A stretch of DNA of 64,000 bases from Trichuris trichiura (lineage: Eukaryota > Nematoda > Enoplea > Trichinellida > Trichuridae). A program made the position numbers and the translations under genes. This document shows, piece by piece, positions 13,698 through 24,742 of the stretch. Under the pieces are notes generated by a model. That model saw only the letters and a list, made by a program, of their open reading frames with translations, was not told the origin of the DNA and ran no database searches. The stretch is taken from NCBI GenBank assembly GCA_037903355.1, contig JBAJFE010000057.1:124001-188000 (forward strand), written 5' to 3'. The first letter of the stretch is position 1. Each line of letters begins with the position of its first letter.

Positions 13698-14507
13698 GTG
13701 TGCTCAGATTGCTTCCGCGGTGTTGCAAGTGTCACTACATTTTGTACGACAGATGAAGACGAAATATACGGTTGTGTTGGAGTTTTGCTTTCCCTTGACA
13801 GCGTTTCTTGTTTCACATGTCTGCCTTCAGCATTTCTGTTTCATAGAAACCACTCTGGAAATAGCAAAAACTATGAGATTGGCCTTGTCATTAACAGTTT
13901 GTTGGAGCTAAAATGCTTTACTGTGGATGACTTACCTCACTGTAAGTGCCAATGTGGAGTAGCAGTTACACACGCTGAAATTCCCTTTTACATATCCCGT
14001 GCATACTGGAGTTACAGTGCAGTTATACACGCTGGAATTTCCTTAGTGATATCCTATGCATACTGGAGTTATAGTGCAGTGACACACGCTGGAATTCCCT
14101 TTGTGATATCCCGTGCATACTGGAGTTACGGTGCAGTTACACACGCTGGAATTCCCTTTGTGATATCCCGTGCATACTGCGGTGCAGTTACACACGCTGG
14201 AATTACATACGCTGGAACTCCCTTTGTGATATTCCATACATACTGCAGTTACATACGCTGGAATTCCTTTGTGATATCCCGTGCATACTGCAGTTACACA
14301 AGCTGGAATTACACACGGAATGAACTAGAACCAGCAGTGGTTATACCCTTCTTAAGCGGCATACTTTCGTGCGATATCCATTTATGTTGGTTGCTTTGCG
14401 TGGTTTTACAAGGTATCATTACTTCTTCTGGAAGGGAGTTATCAGACAAGAGTAGAGTCAGTTTTCCTCTGTTTGTCACTGTAACGCCTGGCATGGGAGG
14501 TTGCTAA
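13698..14507 (+). CDS. Unknown Cys-rich ORF with 19-residue repeats, left-arm copy
   Basis: A 269-codon open frame. The first 95 or so residues are cysteine-rich (CSDC, CFTC, HCKCQCG) and not repetitive. The middle carries repeats of about 19 residues around THAGIPFVISRAYWSY, encoded by the 57-bp minisatellite. A non-repetitive tail of about 75 residues follows. The right arm keeps the same frame (18,579-19,328, 249 aa) with fewer repeats, so copy-number change was by whole in-frame units. That hints at coding constraint but is not proof, since 57 is a multiple of 3 and stop-free units stay open by default. An overlapping 116-codon frame (13,561-13,911) covers the same DNA. I recognise no domain and no function can be assigned. 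Confidence 0.3.
   Translation: MCSDCFRGVASVTTFCTTDEDEIYGCVGVLLSLDSVSCFTCLPSAFLFHRNHSGNSKNYEIGLVINSLLELKCFTVDDLPHCKCQCGVAVTHAEIPFYISRAYWSYSAVIHAGISLVISYAYWSYSAVTHAGIPFVISRAYWSYGAVTHAGIPFVISRAYCGAVTHAGITYAGTPFVIFHTYCSYIRWNSFVISRAYCSYTSWNYTRNELEPAVVIPFLSGILSCDIHLCWLLCVVLQGIITSSGRELSDKSRVSFPLFVTVTPGMGGC
13965..14330 (+). repeat. 57-bp minisatellite, left arm
   Basis: Tandem units built around ACACACGCTGGAATTCCC and GTGATATCCCGTGCATACTG, with some shortened units. More copies are present here than in the mirror location on the right arm (about 18,775-19,040). Confidence 0.9.
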
Positions 14508-14599
14508 GTGTATTGGATTACGCATTATGGATGTTAAGCCTATCTGGCACTTTCAGCAAGTACGTGTACCAGTGAAAACGTGATGACAAGGTAGAAGGG

Positions 14600-15960
14600 A
14601 ATCGTATTGAATAGGTTTATTGAACGTCTATTACAGCTAGTGCATGTAAAAAACAGATGAATAGATTGCAGAAGAGGATAAACATGGTGCATGATGCAGT
14701 GAACATTAATTGCACGGGGCAAAACGACTAAGCTAAGAATAGTCTCGTCATTGTCTGGTAGTTCATCGTCTTCTGTGTCGTGCAACAGGGCAGAAAAAGA
14801 GCACTTTCGGAAAGATTTCATAACTGTTTCCGACTTTAGTTTGCTCCATGCTTTTATTACGAGCTGGCACAGCAAACTGAGCGCTGGCGCTCGCATTCGT
14901 CCGCCGGCTGTGTACGTCTTTGGCCCGTTCGCCATCCATTCTTCCCACTTTTCTCGAATGTAGTCTTTATAGGGCTTATTAATGCAAACATCTAGCGGTT
15001 GCAGGACTGGTGTAAGGCCACCAGGAATTACGGCTGTTTCTGTTTTATATTCGTTTAAATGTGATTTTATTGTTTGTGCTGCGTCACTTCGGAATGAGTC
15101 TCAAACCAATAAGCTTCTGTTGTTACCATGCCCACGTCTTTTTCTCCAGATGCCGTCAATTCACAAGCTCACACCTGTTCACCCATCCAGCCATTTTTAT
15201 AAAAGTGAACAAAGGCGCCAGAAGGAAACTCTTCCTTTGGCCTTCTTTTTCTCTTAAATATGACCATGGGCTTCAGCTTCATTCCATTAGCCACGCAGGA
15301 CAGCATCACCGTGAAGTGAGTTCTTTCATGGCCAGTGCCCTTCACTACAATAAACTTTGTGCCTTTACTATCCATGGTTCTATTGCCAATCATACGGAAA
15401 AATATTGGCATGTCATCCATATTACTGATGTTGCCCAATGGAAACTCATTTCCTCTTGTCAGATTTCTGACAAGCCTGGAAATACAATTTCGTGAGATAG
15501 AGCACAGTTTCATTTCTTCTGTGAAACATCGTTTCGACTTTTGCTTATTTGGAGATCGCACGCTATGCTTCTTCAGAAAAGGTACGTGTAAATGTACCGC
15601 CGGAAGTTACAAAGCTTATCCTGGAAATCTTCAGGGCTTTTTTGCGCAATTTTTGTCTTCTGTCTCAGGACGAGGTCCTTCCTTTTCGTGAAGCGGCTGC
15701 ACTATCCAGCCGTTGCTGTAAAGGCGTAGGATAAGTATGGGTTGCAGTAGGCCCAGTTTGTCGCTTGAGCTCTCATGACTGTCCTTGTTATGCTATCTCG
15801 CTGTTGTCTTACTGATTCTGCCAAACTGTTCTCTAGTTCTGGTCGGATGCCTCAGCGTCTTGCGCGTCTTTTTGGCATTTTCTTCAGGGTTTCTTCCCGT
15901 TTCCACAACACAAACGATTGCAGGTTGACTTCGCTTTGCAAATTACATCCATTTTATGAC
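14600..15960 (-). pseudogene. Pogo/Tigger-type DDE transposase, decayed copy A
   Basis: Read on the minus strand from 15,960 down. A degenerate stretch after the DNA-binding domain contains ELENSLAESVRQ. Next comes the DDE region (15,561-15,169) with NMDDMPIFF (first Asp), GNRTMDSKGTK and PMVIFKRKRRPKE. Then come DSFRSD (second Asp) and IPGGLTPVLQPLDV (about 15,130-14,985), followed by REKWEEWM, TYTAGGRMRAP and KSFRKCSFS down to 14,540. These are hallmarks of the pogo/Tigger branch of Tc1/mariner (jerky, TIGD and CENP-B relatives). The Trp before the second Asp has become a stop (LV-stop-DSFR) and frames break near 15,165. A minus-strand AATAAA lies at about 14,616-14,621. Confidence 0.8.
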
Positions 15961-16079
15961 CGTTGAAAACCAATCACGATTGACTTGAAAGCTGCGGAGA
16001 TTAAAGGTTATTGTACATATAACGGGATATTCACTTCGTTATAAAAACAGTTCATTATATAAATTTATAGTCTCGTTCC

Positions 16080-16700
16080 AAGACATCATATCTTCAGGTT
16101 TACTGGATGTCTATTACAACTAATGCATGTAAAAAACAGATGAATAGATCGTAGAAGCGGATAAACATGGTGCATGACGCAGAGAACATTTATTGCAGGA
16201 GACAAAACAGTTAAGCTAGGTATGGTCTTTATGACTGTCTAGCAGTCCATCCTTTTCTGTGTTGTCCAGCTTATCGTCCAAACCCGCATGCATTTTCTGT
16301 GCAATTTTCGTCTTTTGTGTCAAGACGAGGTCTTTACTTTTTATGAAACGGCTGCACCATCCATGCGTTACGGGAAAGCCGTAGGATAAGTGTGGCTTAC
16401 AGTGGCATTAGTTCAACGATTTATCTCTCTATCTGTCCATGTGATGATACAGACGTTCTGTCACTGTTCTCGTACTCACTCTGCCAAACTGTTCTCCAGT
16501 TCCAACCAGGAGGGGATGCCTGAGCGTTTTGCGCATTGTTTCTTAAACATCTTCTTCAGGGCCTCTTCCTGTTTCCTCCAATCTATCACCATCTTCCGGG
16601 TAATGCGATACTTCCTGGCCGCCTGGGCATTGTTGCTTTCTTTTGCCATCTCGACGACTTCCAACTTGAATCCGACTTTGCAGCTTCTCCTCCCCATTGC
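16080..16700 (-). pseudogene. Pogo/Tigger transposase copy B, internally deleted
   Basis: The minus-strand frame 16,697-16,476 keeps a clear N-terminal helix-turn-helix of the pogo/Tigger type: CKVGFKLEVVEMAKE, AARKYRITRKMVIDWRKQEE, then KRSGIPSWLELENSLAE. The DNA at 16,090-16,260 is a direct copy of the C-terminal/3' end of copy A (14,610-14,760), so the catalytic region has been deleted between them. It is same-strand with copy A and opposite to copy C. Confidence 0.75.
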
Positions 16701-16819
16701 TCACATGCAGAATGCGCCGAGTAAAACTGAAAAATTCTTTCGTTAAGGAAACTTATTCTTCCTTAGTCACATGGTTTCCCCAGTTGCTACTGAGAGCGCG
16801 ATACAGAGCGACACGTGAT

Positions 16820-17800
16820 AAAGTTTAGACGTATCTTTTTTGAAGACGCGTAGCGTGCGATCTCGAAATAAGCAAAAGTCGAAGCGGTGGTTTACAGGAG
16901 AAATGAAACTGCTCCATCTCAGGAAATTGTGTTTCCAGCCATGTCAGAAATCTGACAAGAAGAAACGAGTTTCCATTGCGCAGAATCGGTAGCATGGATG
17001 AGAGGTCAAAATTTTTGGCTATTATTTGCAATAGAACGATGGATAGTAAAGCCACAAGGTTTATTGTAGTGAAAGGCACTAGCAATGAAAGTACCTACTT
17101 TCCAGTGGTGCTATCGTGCCTAGCTAATGGAATGAGGCTGAAGCCTGTGGTCAGATTTAAGAGGAAATTAAGGCCAAAGGAGGCGCCTTTGTCCGCTTTC
17201 ATGAAAACGGTTGGACGGATCAACAGGGTGTGAGATTGTGGATTGACAACATCTGGAGAAAAAGGCCTGGACGTAGCAGCAACAGAATCATACTGGTGTG
17301 GGACTCGTTCCGAAGTCACTTGGCAGAAACAATAAAATCACATTTAAGAGAATATAAAATAGGAACAGCCGTAATCCCCAGTGGGCTTACATCAGTTTCG
17401 CAACCGCTGAACGTTTGCATTAATAAGATCCTTAAAGACTTCATGCGAGAACAGTGGAAAAAATGTATAACGAAAGGGCAGAAGAGGTACACAGCCGGCG
17501 GATAAATGTGAGCACCATCGGTCAACGTGCTGTGCCAGTTCGTAATAAAAGCACGGAGCAAGGTAAAGACGTCAAGCGTTATGAAGTCTTTCCAAAATTG
17601 CTCCATTTCTACCCTGTTTGACGGCACAGGAGATGACGCACTGCCAGAGAGTGATGAAGACCATTCTTAGCTTGACCGTTTCGGCCAGTGCAATTAATAT
17701 TCACTGCATGCACTATGTTTATCCGTTTCTACGATCTATTCATCTGTGTTTTGCCTGCAACAGTTGTAATAGACGTCCAATAAACCTACTGAATACGATT
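16820..17800 (+). pseudogene. Pogo/Tigger transposase copy C, decayed, inverted
   Basis: The plus-strand order mirrors copy A: KQKSKRWFTGEMKL (about 16,865), NRTMDSKATRFIVVKG and RFKRKLRPKE (16,976-17,233), IILVWDSFRSHLAE with the second Asp (about 17,290-17,330), IPSGLTSVSQPLNV, then KRYTAGG, ending with an AATAAA at about 17,779. The motif containing the first Asp is garbled (SMDERSKF in place of NMDDMPIFF) and frames shift several times, so it is inactive. Copies A/B and C lie head to head, forming the centre of the large inverted repeat. Confidence 0.8.
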
Positions 17801-18195
17801 CGTTGTACATAGCCGATGCAGTGCTGCACAACGTGTTTATCGGGCAACTGATCAGTTTTCGCGTTGAACTTGTGGCAAGACAGTTTCGATTTAATGGATG
17901 ACTGGCATTAACCAGTAAACTGACCAGTAAAAATTGACGCTAGTTGAGCAGTCAGCGTCGCCGTCACTGCGCCAATGATTACCACCTCATACGTTTGGGA
18001 CACAGTCATTTTCTTTCCTTTTAGAGTCCTTTTCTTTTACCTACAGTAATCATTTTATTTTGAATTTTCGGCTTCCCGCAGACCTGCACACCTGCTTTTT
18101 CTTAACTTACCGAACCCCCACCTTACCCAGCTTACATGCTTTTGCTTAACTTATTGGACATCCACCTTACCTGCTTTTCTTTAACCTAGCTGTCG

Positions 18196-18206
18196 CCCCC
18201 CCCCCC
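18196..18206. repeat. C11 homopolymer
   Basis: A run of eleven C residues just before repeat D2. Such runs are prone to sequencing length error. Confidence 0.9.
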
Positions 18207-18219
18207 AAGTTTAAAACGG

Positions 18220-18513
18220 TCTCACCGCCGGCTCAGTGACTGTCTTTCCTCCTAAATTTGCTCTTTAACCCGCATACTATTTCCATATATTTGAGGTACA
18301 TACTCAAAACGCCTGCTGAGAACACATCTTACATTCTGGACATCAGCTCATACCCAACCTCGCAAAGCAACCAACATAAATGGATATCGCACGAAGGTAT
18401 GTCGCTTAATGTGCATATAACCACTGCTGGTACTAGTTCATCCTGAGCACTAAACCTTGCAAGTCCAGCATAAGCAGTCCGAACAGTAAATAGTCCTTGT
18501 CATAACATTTCCA
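18220..18513 (+). repeat. 300-bp direct repeat D2
   Basis: Same-orientation copy of D1 (11,702-12,003), ending exactly where the right inverted-repeat arm begins. Its inner 100-base block is repeated again at about 18,680-18,775 inside the arm. Confidence 0.85.
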
Positions 18514-18578
18514 CTGGTACAAGTACTTGCTGAAAGTGCCAGATAGGCTTAACATCCATAATGCATAATGCAATACAC

Positions 18579-19328
18579 TTAGCAATCTCCCATGCCAGGC
18601 GTTACAGTGACAAACAACGGAAAACTGACTCTACTCTTGTCTGATAACTCCCTTCCAGAAGAAGTAATGATACCTTGTAAAACCACGCAAAGCAACCAAC
18701 ATAAATGGATATCGCACGAAAGTATGCCGCTTAAGAAGGGTATAACCACTGCTGCATCTAGTTCATTCCGTGTGTAATTCCAGCGCGTGTAACTGCAGTA
18801 TGTATGCAATATCACAAAGGGAATTCCAGCGTATGTAATTCCAGCGTGTGTAACTGCACCGTAACTCCAGTATGCACAGGATATCACAAAGGGAATTCCA
18901 GCGTGTGTCACTGCACTATAACTCCAGTATGCACGGGATATCACTAAGGAAATTCCAGCGTGTATAACTGCACTGTAACTCCAGTATGCACGGGGTATCA
19001 CAAAGGGAATTCCAGCGTGCCTAACTGCAACTCCACATTGGCACTTACAGTGAGGTAAGTCATCCACAGTAAAGCATTTTAGCTCCAACAAACTGTTAAT
19101 GACAAGGCCAATCTCATAGTTTTTGCTATTTCCAGAGTGGTTTCTATGAAACAGAAATGCTGACGGCAGACATGTGAAACAAGAAACGCTGTCAAGGGAA
19201 AGCAAAACTCCAACACAACCGTATATTTCCTCTTCATCTGTCGTACAAAATGTAGTGACACTTGCAACACCGCGGAAGCAATCTGAGCACACGTACTCAT
19301 GTGCCCATAGTAGGCAGTAACTGCACAA
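18579..19328 (-). CDS. Unknown Cys-rich ORF with 19-residue repeats, right-arm copy
   Basis: A 249-codon frame, the counterpart of the 269-codon frame in the left arm. The N-terminal cysteine-rich part (CSDC, CFTC, HCKCQCG) and C-terminal tail are nearly identical to the left copy. Repeats around THAGIPFVIS are fewer and partly shortened. The frame opens slightly further upstream here (MCSYCLLWAHEYVC). No family recognised. No signal peptide is certain, although stretches such as GVLLSLDSV are hydrophobic. Whether it is translated is unknown. Confidence 0.3.
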   Translation of the reverse strand: MCSYCLLWAHEYVCSDCFRGVASVTTFCTTDEEEIYGCVGVLLSLDSVSCFTCLPSAFLFHRNHSGNSKNYEIGLVINSLLELKCFTVDDLPHCKCQCGVAVRHAGIPFVIPRAYWSYSAVIHAGISLVISRAYWSYSAVTHAGIPFVISCAYWSYGAVTHAGITYAGIPFVILHTYCSYTRWNYTRNELDAAVVIPFLSGILSCDIHLCWLLCVVLQGIITSSGRELSDKSRVSFPLFVTVTPGMGDC

Positions 19329-20552
19329 TGTCGAGGGAAGCTTCTGCGCTTAAGCATACACACACGTACTTCATCAATCAAAGCTTTGCTGCGGTCATGA
19401 TGCAGACTGGCTTTCTTGCCATCAGACATAGACTACGTGGAGACAAGAGTCACTTTCTTAACGAACATAAGGCATTATTGCGTTGAAAGTGGAGTGCCCG
19501 ACGATGTTATGCGCATCAGCAGTGTTTCGGTGCTGCGATCACGATAGTGAAGAAGACAGTCGCAGTCGAAAGCTGTTGGGTGTCTGTTATGACGTACCAT
19601 AACGAAGCTTAACTGTGCTCAAATGCGTTGAACAATACGTACGCCATGCCGAAGTCGCTGTCACCTGCTTTTCTTTTTTCCTACACGCATTTCTTCATTG
19701 TCAACCGCTGAAGCTGTGAATTTTTCCATTGTAATTTCAACAATCGAAGTGCACGGACTAATGTGCTTGCTTTCGCAAAGATTCTTTGAGGCCAGGCAAA
19801 ATCGTCAAAAACAGCTGTCTAAGCAAAGAGCATCTCCTGTTGGTAGAAGAGAATAAAACTGGGACAACAGTGCACCTTTTGTAGAGAGCTCTTTTGTATC
19901 CAGTCATCTAGACATCCAATTCAGTTCACATGTGATCATCATGTGAACATGAGAAGACACTTCACTATGAGGTGTGATCATGAGGAACATGTGACCATCA
20001 TGTGATCATAACTGCTCACTACAACAATGAGGTCAAATAGAGTTCATGAGGAAAGATCACCGCTTTGTGGCGTGAAATGTTGTACGCTTTAGCGAATCAG
20101 CTTTATCAAACAACATAGTTAGCTGAGGTCTCCGTAAGGTCCCATATATTTTTCCGCACACAGAGCAGCACTGAAACTTTGGCCATTTTAAACAACATCT
20201 GAGCGTTAAGCGCTTTAATGGAGCATTCCATAACTTTTCCCAGACGCTTTCCGAATTGCAAGTATACTGCGAAGAAAATTGTGAGTTGTTTTTCAGAAAA
20301 CGTGAGTTCGGGTACCAAGGTCGATTCGCTTCCTGAAATGGATCGCAGGTACAGCGCGATTATATCTTTCTTCTTCCAACGTATGGGCAGGTGAAAAATG
20401 GTTCAACGCCAGGTACACAGTGTAATTGGTGAGCTACTTTCCATGCTTCATCCGAAGAGAATTCATTGGATGTCCTGATCAATACACGACAAACCGAACC
20501 ATGAAGGAGAGGGAGAGAGAGACGCAAGAGGACGACACAAGCGCAGTATTCA

Positions 20553-20840
20553 CACTGACCGCCACCACCAGCAATGACCGGTTTATATACCTTTTCTCTG
20601 AGTAAATACCTCGGGGCATTGCATAATTGCCTGTTTGCCACGTGCTTCCCTAATTGCCGAAGTAAAATGATTGGTCAGTTTGGCCACGGCTAACTTCCGG
20701 TGACCTTTCTCGTGACTGCCGTGGTCACATGAGCTTGTTTGCCACGTACTTCCGTAATTGTCGAAGTAAAATGATTGGTCAGTTTGGCCACGGCTAACTT
20801 CGGTGACCTGCCTCGTGACTGCCGTGATCACATGAGCACT
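20553..20840 (-). promoter_or_regulatory. Mirror promoter-like block in right arm
   Basis: Minus-strand copy of the CCAAT-unit, TATA and initiator arrangement: TATATAAA at 20,589-20,582 and TCAGTG at about 20,558. It fires toward the centre of the palindrome, so the two promoters would produce convergent transcripts. Confidence 0.5.
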
Positions 20841-20961
20841 TGTTTATTACACGTAGCTTATGACTAATCAATCGGCAATGCGGAAATGGAAATAACACAT
20901 GGGTGTTACTTACCATTCATTCTTACCCATCACTGTGGAGGTACATCTGCTGTCTGACTTT

Positions 20962-22625
20962 AATTTGCAGTGAAATTGACCCCTTTGAATGGAAGTTTTT
21001 CTCGCTGCGATTAAATTGAACAAGCGCCCTCTCAGCCGGGGAATAAAGACAGTAGGGTCAGTTGAATAAACGCTTTTCCACCAAGCAAGTATGTCGAAAC
21101 TTCTACGATGGAAACGGGCACAGTCAGAAGTCAATGTAATTTACGAACGGAGGCAGAGTCATTGCAACCAAGCTGCAGTCACAATTCAGAACTGAATGCG
21201 AAATGCCGCACCTCCGCTTGCTCCATGCAAGTGCAATTACCATTAACGGATTGTGAGGTTACATCTCTTGTTTACGCGGTAAATAGAAAGCATTGCAAAA
21301 TGATGCATAATGTGCTAGGATATAGTATAACTTCTTAAGCAGATACTCGAAATTAATTTAAAATATATCAATTAAGGAACTGGTTGGATCCTCTTTCTCA
21401 CCGGAAATTTGAATGCTCTTCAGTTGTCCCTTTTGGAACAATGCTATCTGTATCGTATGGGTGAAGTTTCACTTTGTTTTGGAATTAATCAGTCTGGCTT
21501 CAGCAAACTTACTGATGGATCACCACCTTCTGTCTGTTTAATGTGAGATACCCTACCCTACGTCCCACTTTAGCTTTGCCATTTCTTGCTGATCATTGCC
21601 AGCAAGCAGAGTGGCTTGCCGTTTACACTTATTTAGTACGGTTTCGCTTAGCTGTTACTGCAAACTAATCTGAATGGCGCGCCTTACGATTGCGTTCCTA
21701 TTAAAAACTATCTTGGCCTTTTACGGGTCCGCAGGTACACTTCAGAGGTGCCAAATTTATCCGCTGTTCAAGCAAGGAAGCATAAACTTCTATCCTCAGC
21801 TGAAACATAGCCAATACGCAAATCAGTAAACGTAATTAACAATTTGGCACAGCTGGAAACTTCTCTGTTTTTTGCCGCCTTGCCTTAATAGCTAACTGGA
21901 TTTTATCTGTTTAAGATACGCTTTTATAGTTTCAATCAGTGATCCGCTGAGACCTTGCTGAAAACCTTTTCGCCATTTTTGTTTGGTCTAAAATCGTAAG
22001 TAGACCGAAACGTCGGTATGTCAACATTTGGAAAGGTTGAAATCCTGACTTCGTCAGTCTTTCCAGCTGTCTCTAAATTTCAAATCATTCTGGCTTTCGT
22101 CTATTCAGACGTCCAAGTTTTCAGGTTAAGAGTTTAACCCGGTGTAATGAATTCAAAGGGACGATGTTCATGTGATAGAAGCAGCACCAGAACGGCGGTG
22201 GTCATTCACCCGCCTTCATTCAGCTCTTTGTCTGCTAATGGTTTGTCTCCCACTTGTTGTCGCGTTCAGCCGTCAATAGTAGTTAGTCAGTCAATTGTTT
22301 CAGTGTTCACGATTCGTCCTAATCGTACGTTGCAGCTTAATTTTAGTTTTAATTCATTTCTTTTGGTTTGCTGAGTTTGCCATAGGCCATGAAAGCTGAA
22401 AATTCTGATCATAGTTATGTTCATAGGAAAAGCACCGCGTTAACAGATTTTGTCCACATTTTTTGGTAGCATCGATTTTCAAGTATCTAGTTTAAGTTTC
22501 TTCTTTCCAGTCGTCCTATTGAGCAAAATTATACAGCGTCCGCGCTAAATTGGGTATCCATCCATATGAGGCGGCTTTTATATTCACTGCAGTTGCTTAC
22601 AATATAAGCCTAAGCGCCGTATAAC
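20962..22625. other. No recognisable gene
   Basis: AT-rich sequence with short frames only. Nothing shared with other parts of the window was seen. Confidence 0.5.
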
Positions 22626-22634
22626 TCCCCAACA

Positions 22635-22870
22635 CTGCTGACTACGGAACACGAGCAGTTCCGAAACGTACGGTATTCGATTTGTTCTGTAATTTCTCTA
22701 ACAATTTGCTCATCCATCCGTTGGTAGGGCATTTTGAAGTTTACTTACAGATACACCCAACAGGCCAAACCCGTGAATCTGAAGATCTACTATGAAACTA
22801 TTCAAGCCTGTTAAAAGACATCCTGTTTTTCGAAAGTTATTGTACGCCTGTATAATTAAGTCAAATGAAC
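22635..22870 (+). mobile_element. Penelope-like terminal repeat fragment with decayed hammerhead
   Basis: It opens with a hammerhead-like fold at 22,635-22,673 (CTGACTA core, stem GGAAC/GTTCC, then GAAA). The family signature TTGCTCATCCATCCGTTGG follows at about 22,707, then an ATG near 22,793 starting a short frame with RHPVFRK, like the KHPVFKN start of the element body at 32.4 kb. The core G8 is U (CTGACTA instead of CTGANGA), which should abolish cleavage. No reverse transcriptase follows, so this is a solo or truncated terminal repeat. Confidence 0.7.
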
Positions 22871-22904
22871 TTTTCCTATGATTTGTTAAGGCGAATTCAC
22901 TTTA

Positions 22905-23450
22905 AATTTCTATTTTAAAGTAACTTGTTAATGACGCGCAGGTTGTATACAGCCACGTCTAACGTTTACCATACTGTAATGTAAAATTTGGACGATATTG
23001 AACCGGGCGGTCGGTTTTGTTAAATAGCCGACGGGGCCACTTTTCCCGTCGGCGAAACGAAAGCCGGCTGGCAACGGAAAAGATATGTGAAAACGGGTAT
23101 GTTTCACGAGCGATTCTACTTCTTCTGATCTACTTGACGCGTTGACTATTCCAGGGCATTTACGTAGGGCTTTTCTTGTTTAGTGACCTCTAATTCAGGC
23201 AGTTTTGCATTGTATGCTATTACTGTGTTAATATCTGAGCAGAACAGCCATTAGCGTTGTGCGCATATGTTTTCTCAATTTGATTTTCACGTTTTAGGCG
23301 AACGATATGAATCCTGAAGGCCGCCAGGAACTCTGCCGACTTGCGATCGTGTTAAGGTACAACAACTGTTCCACTTCCAGTTTCGCATGTAAATAAGCTG
23401 CCTTTCAGGTTATTTTTCATCCAGAGTTCTTGGCGGCAACGACACTTCGT
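22905..23450 (+). pseudogene. Glycogen synthase exon relic, copy 2
   Basis: Parallel to the 10.35-10.9 kb relic in exon order: a shared first block (CGCAGGTTGT...) ending at a GTATGT donor near 23,095, then a block ending DRVK at a GTAAGG-type boundary (about 23,357). A short intron follows, then VIFHPEFLA after a CTTTCAG acceptor (about 23,407). The region just before DRVK (AACTCTGCCGAC) suits the expected NSxxDRVK with a small insertion that breaks the frame. The conserved block is characteristic of glycogen synthase. Retained introns mean DNA-level duplication, not retroposition. Confidence 0.5.
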
Positions 23451-24740
23451 AATAGTCAGCTATGCTTACCAGTTAAAATATTGTAAGCCTAATGTTATTT
23501 CAATGGATGCTGAGCTCAAGAAGTCTTTGGCAAAGAACAAGTGGTCTCATAGCGTTTTGAATCAGCAGTTTAAGATATGAACTCTGATGCCACTGACTCG
23601 TTTGGCTTTCCAGTTTATTGTTTCATTTCAACCCTGTGGGTCGATGTGCGTCTGACCCTGCGAGAAGAGCAGCCCGATCCGTGTTGTTACAAAACTGCTG
23701 TTTCCTCAACCCTGAAATGTTATCTTTGAATTGATGATACTAGAACTTTCGAACAAAGCGAAGAAAGTCTTACATGTCACCCCGATGTGACTTTGTTGCT
23801 AGAAGGCTGTCTTATCTTTCAGAATAAAAAGATCACTTTACTCTTTCCTACATTTTGATTACTGGCTTAGTCACGATGTACTTGAAAACTTAAAATTTTC
23901 ATGTGATCACTGACGCAGAGGACAAAGTCGTACTAACAAAGATCCAATTCTTCTTTTTATATTCATCAGACCACTTCAACCTCTGACTTGTCCTGATACG
24001 CCATCATCATCGCCTCTGCCCTCCCCTCTGCTCACTTATGGCAAACTTGTCCACACTGTTAATATACGTGCTATATAAGCCACATATTTATCATAACGTC
24101 GTTCTTTCTTTAACATAGGTAATTCTGATGTACATCATTTGGCGTTAGTGCCTTTATGAGTTCACTTAGAGTAGTTTACTCTAATTTATTATGTGTATTG
24201 TGCAACACTTCCTTAATAAACTTCACATAACTAGGTTCCAGCACAAGGCGTAAACTTTACTAGGTTCACCTGCCTTGTCCTGAAAGATTAAAGCTTTCCC
24301 ATACATTTGTAAGTCCTTGCAGCCTTTGCAGGACAAGTGAACTTGGCACATCTGATTTTAAGCTAACGCTTAGTACTACGAACTGGCGGGAAAACACCGT
24401 TGTTGCTTAGTAATTCGGTCCTGTGCGTTAAACTGTATATGCCGAAATACTGCGCACCAGGGGATATTCCATGTTTGTGAAATGACGTCGTAGGCTATCT
24501 TCAGGAACCGATAACGCGGAGTAACCGTTTCCTACTTTAAGGTGCAACGGTCCCTTGTTCACTTGAAGAACGATTGCTGAAAAGCGAACAACCTTCGTTA
24601 AGCGGGGGACACATGCGTTGGTTGGCGTACAAATGCTTGCCCTGAACTTTAATCAACGCCACTAGATTTAACCGTCATCTCAGCTCCAAGAAAAGGTAAA
24701 ATTCAAAATTTTCAAGCACTTGAAAAGAGAGCCTATGCGA
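23451..24740. other. Non-coding; probable 3' region of HERPUD
   Basis: No supported frame. A minus-strand AATAAA (TTTATT at 24,185-24,190) could be the poly(A) signal of the HERPUD gene, giving a 3' UTR of about 550 bases. This is a guess from position only. Confidence 0.4.
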
Positions 24741-24742
24741 AC

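Larger units (their letters stand above)
12029..14574 (+). repeat. Left arm of the 8.9-kb inverted repeat
   Basis: From AAAGTCAGACAGC at 12,029 to GTACCAGTG at 14,574 the sequence recurs as reverse complement at 18,512-20,961 with few substitutions. The arm holds, in order: a promoter-like block with two 103-bp tandem units; a small open frame of about 70 codons near 12,675-12,884; a cluster of CACATG/TGATCA palindromic motifs (about 12,975-13,075); two overlapping frames at 13,561-14,507; and a 57-bp minisatellite. The arms differ mainly in minisatellite copy number (2,546 against 2,450 bases). I do not recognise the element. A foldback-type transposon or an inverted duplication of a larger element are both possible. 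Confidence 0.9.
18512..20961 (-). repeat. Right arm of the 8.9-kb inverted repeat
   Basis: Reverse complement of 12,029-14,574 with scattered substitutions and fewer minisatellite units. It includes the mirror of the promoter-like block (TATA at 20,582-20,589 read on minus), the 70-codon frame at 20,106-20,318 (minus) and the long unknown frame. The arms face each other across about 3.9 kb of transposase relics plus repeat D2. Confidence 0.9.
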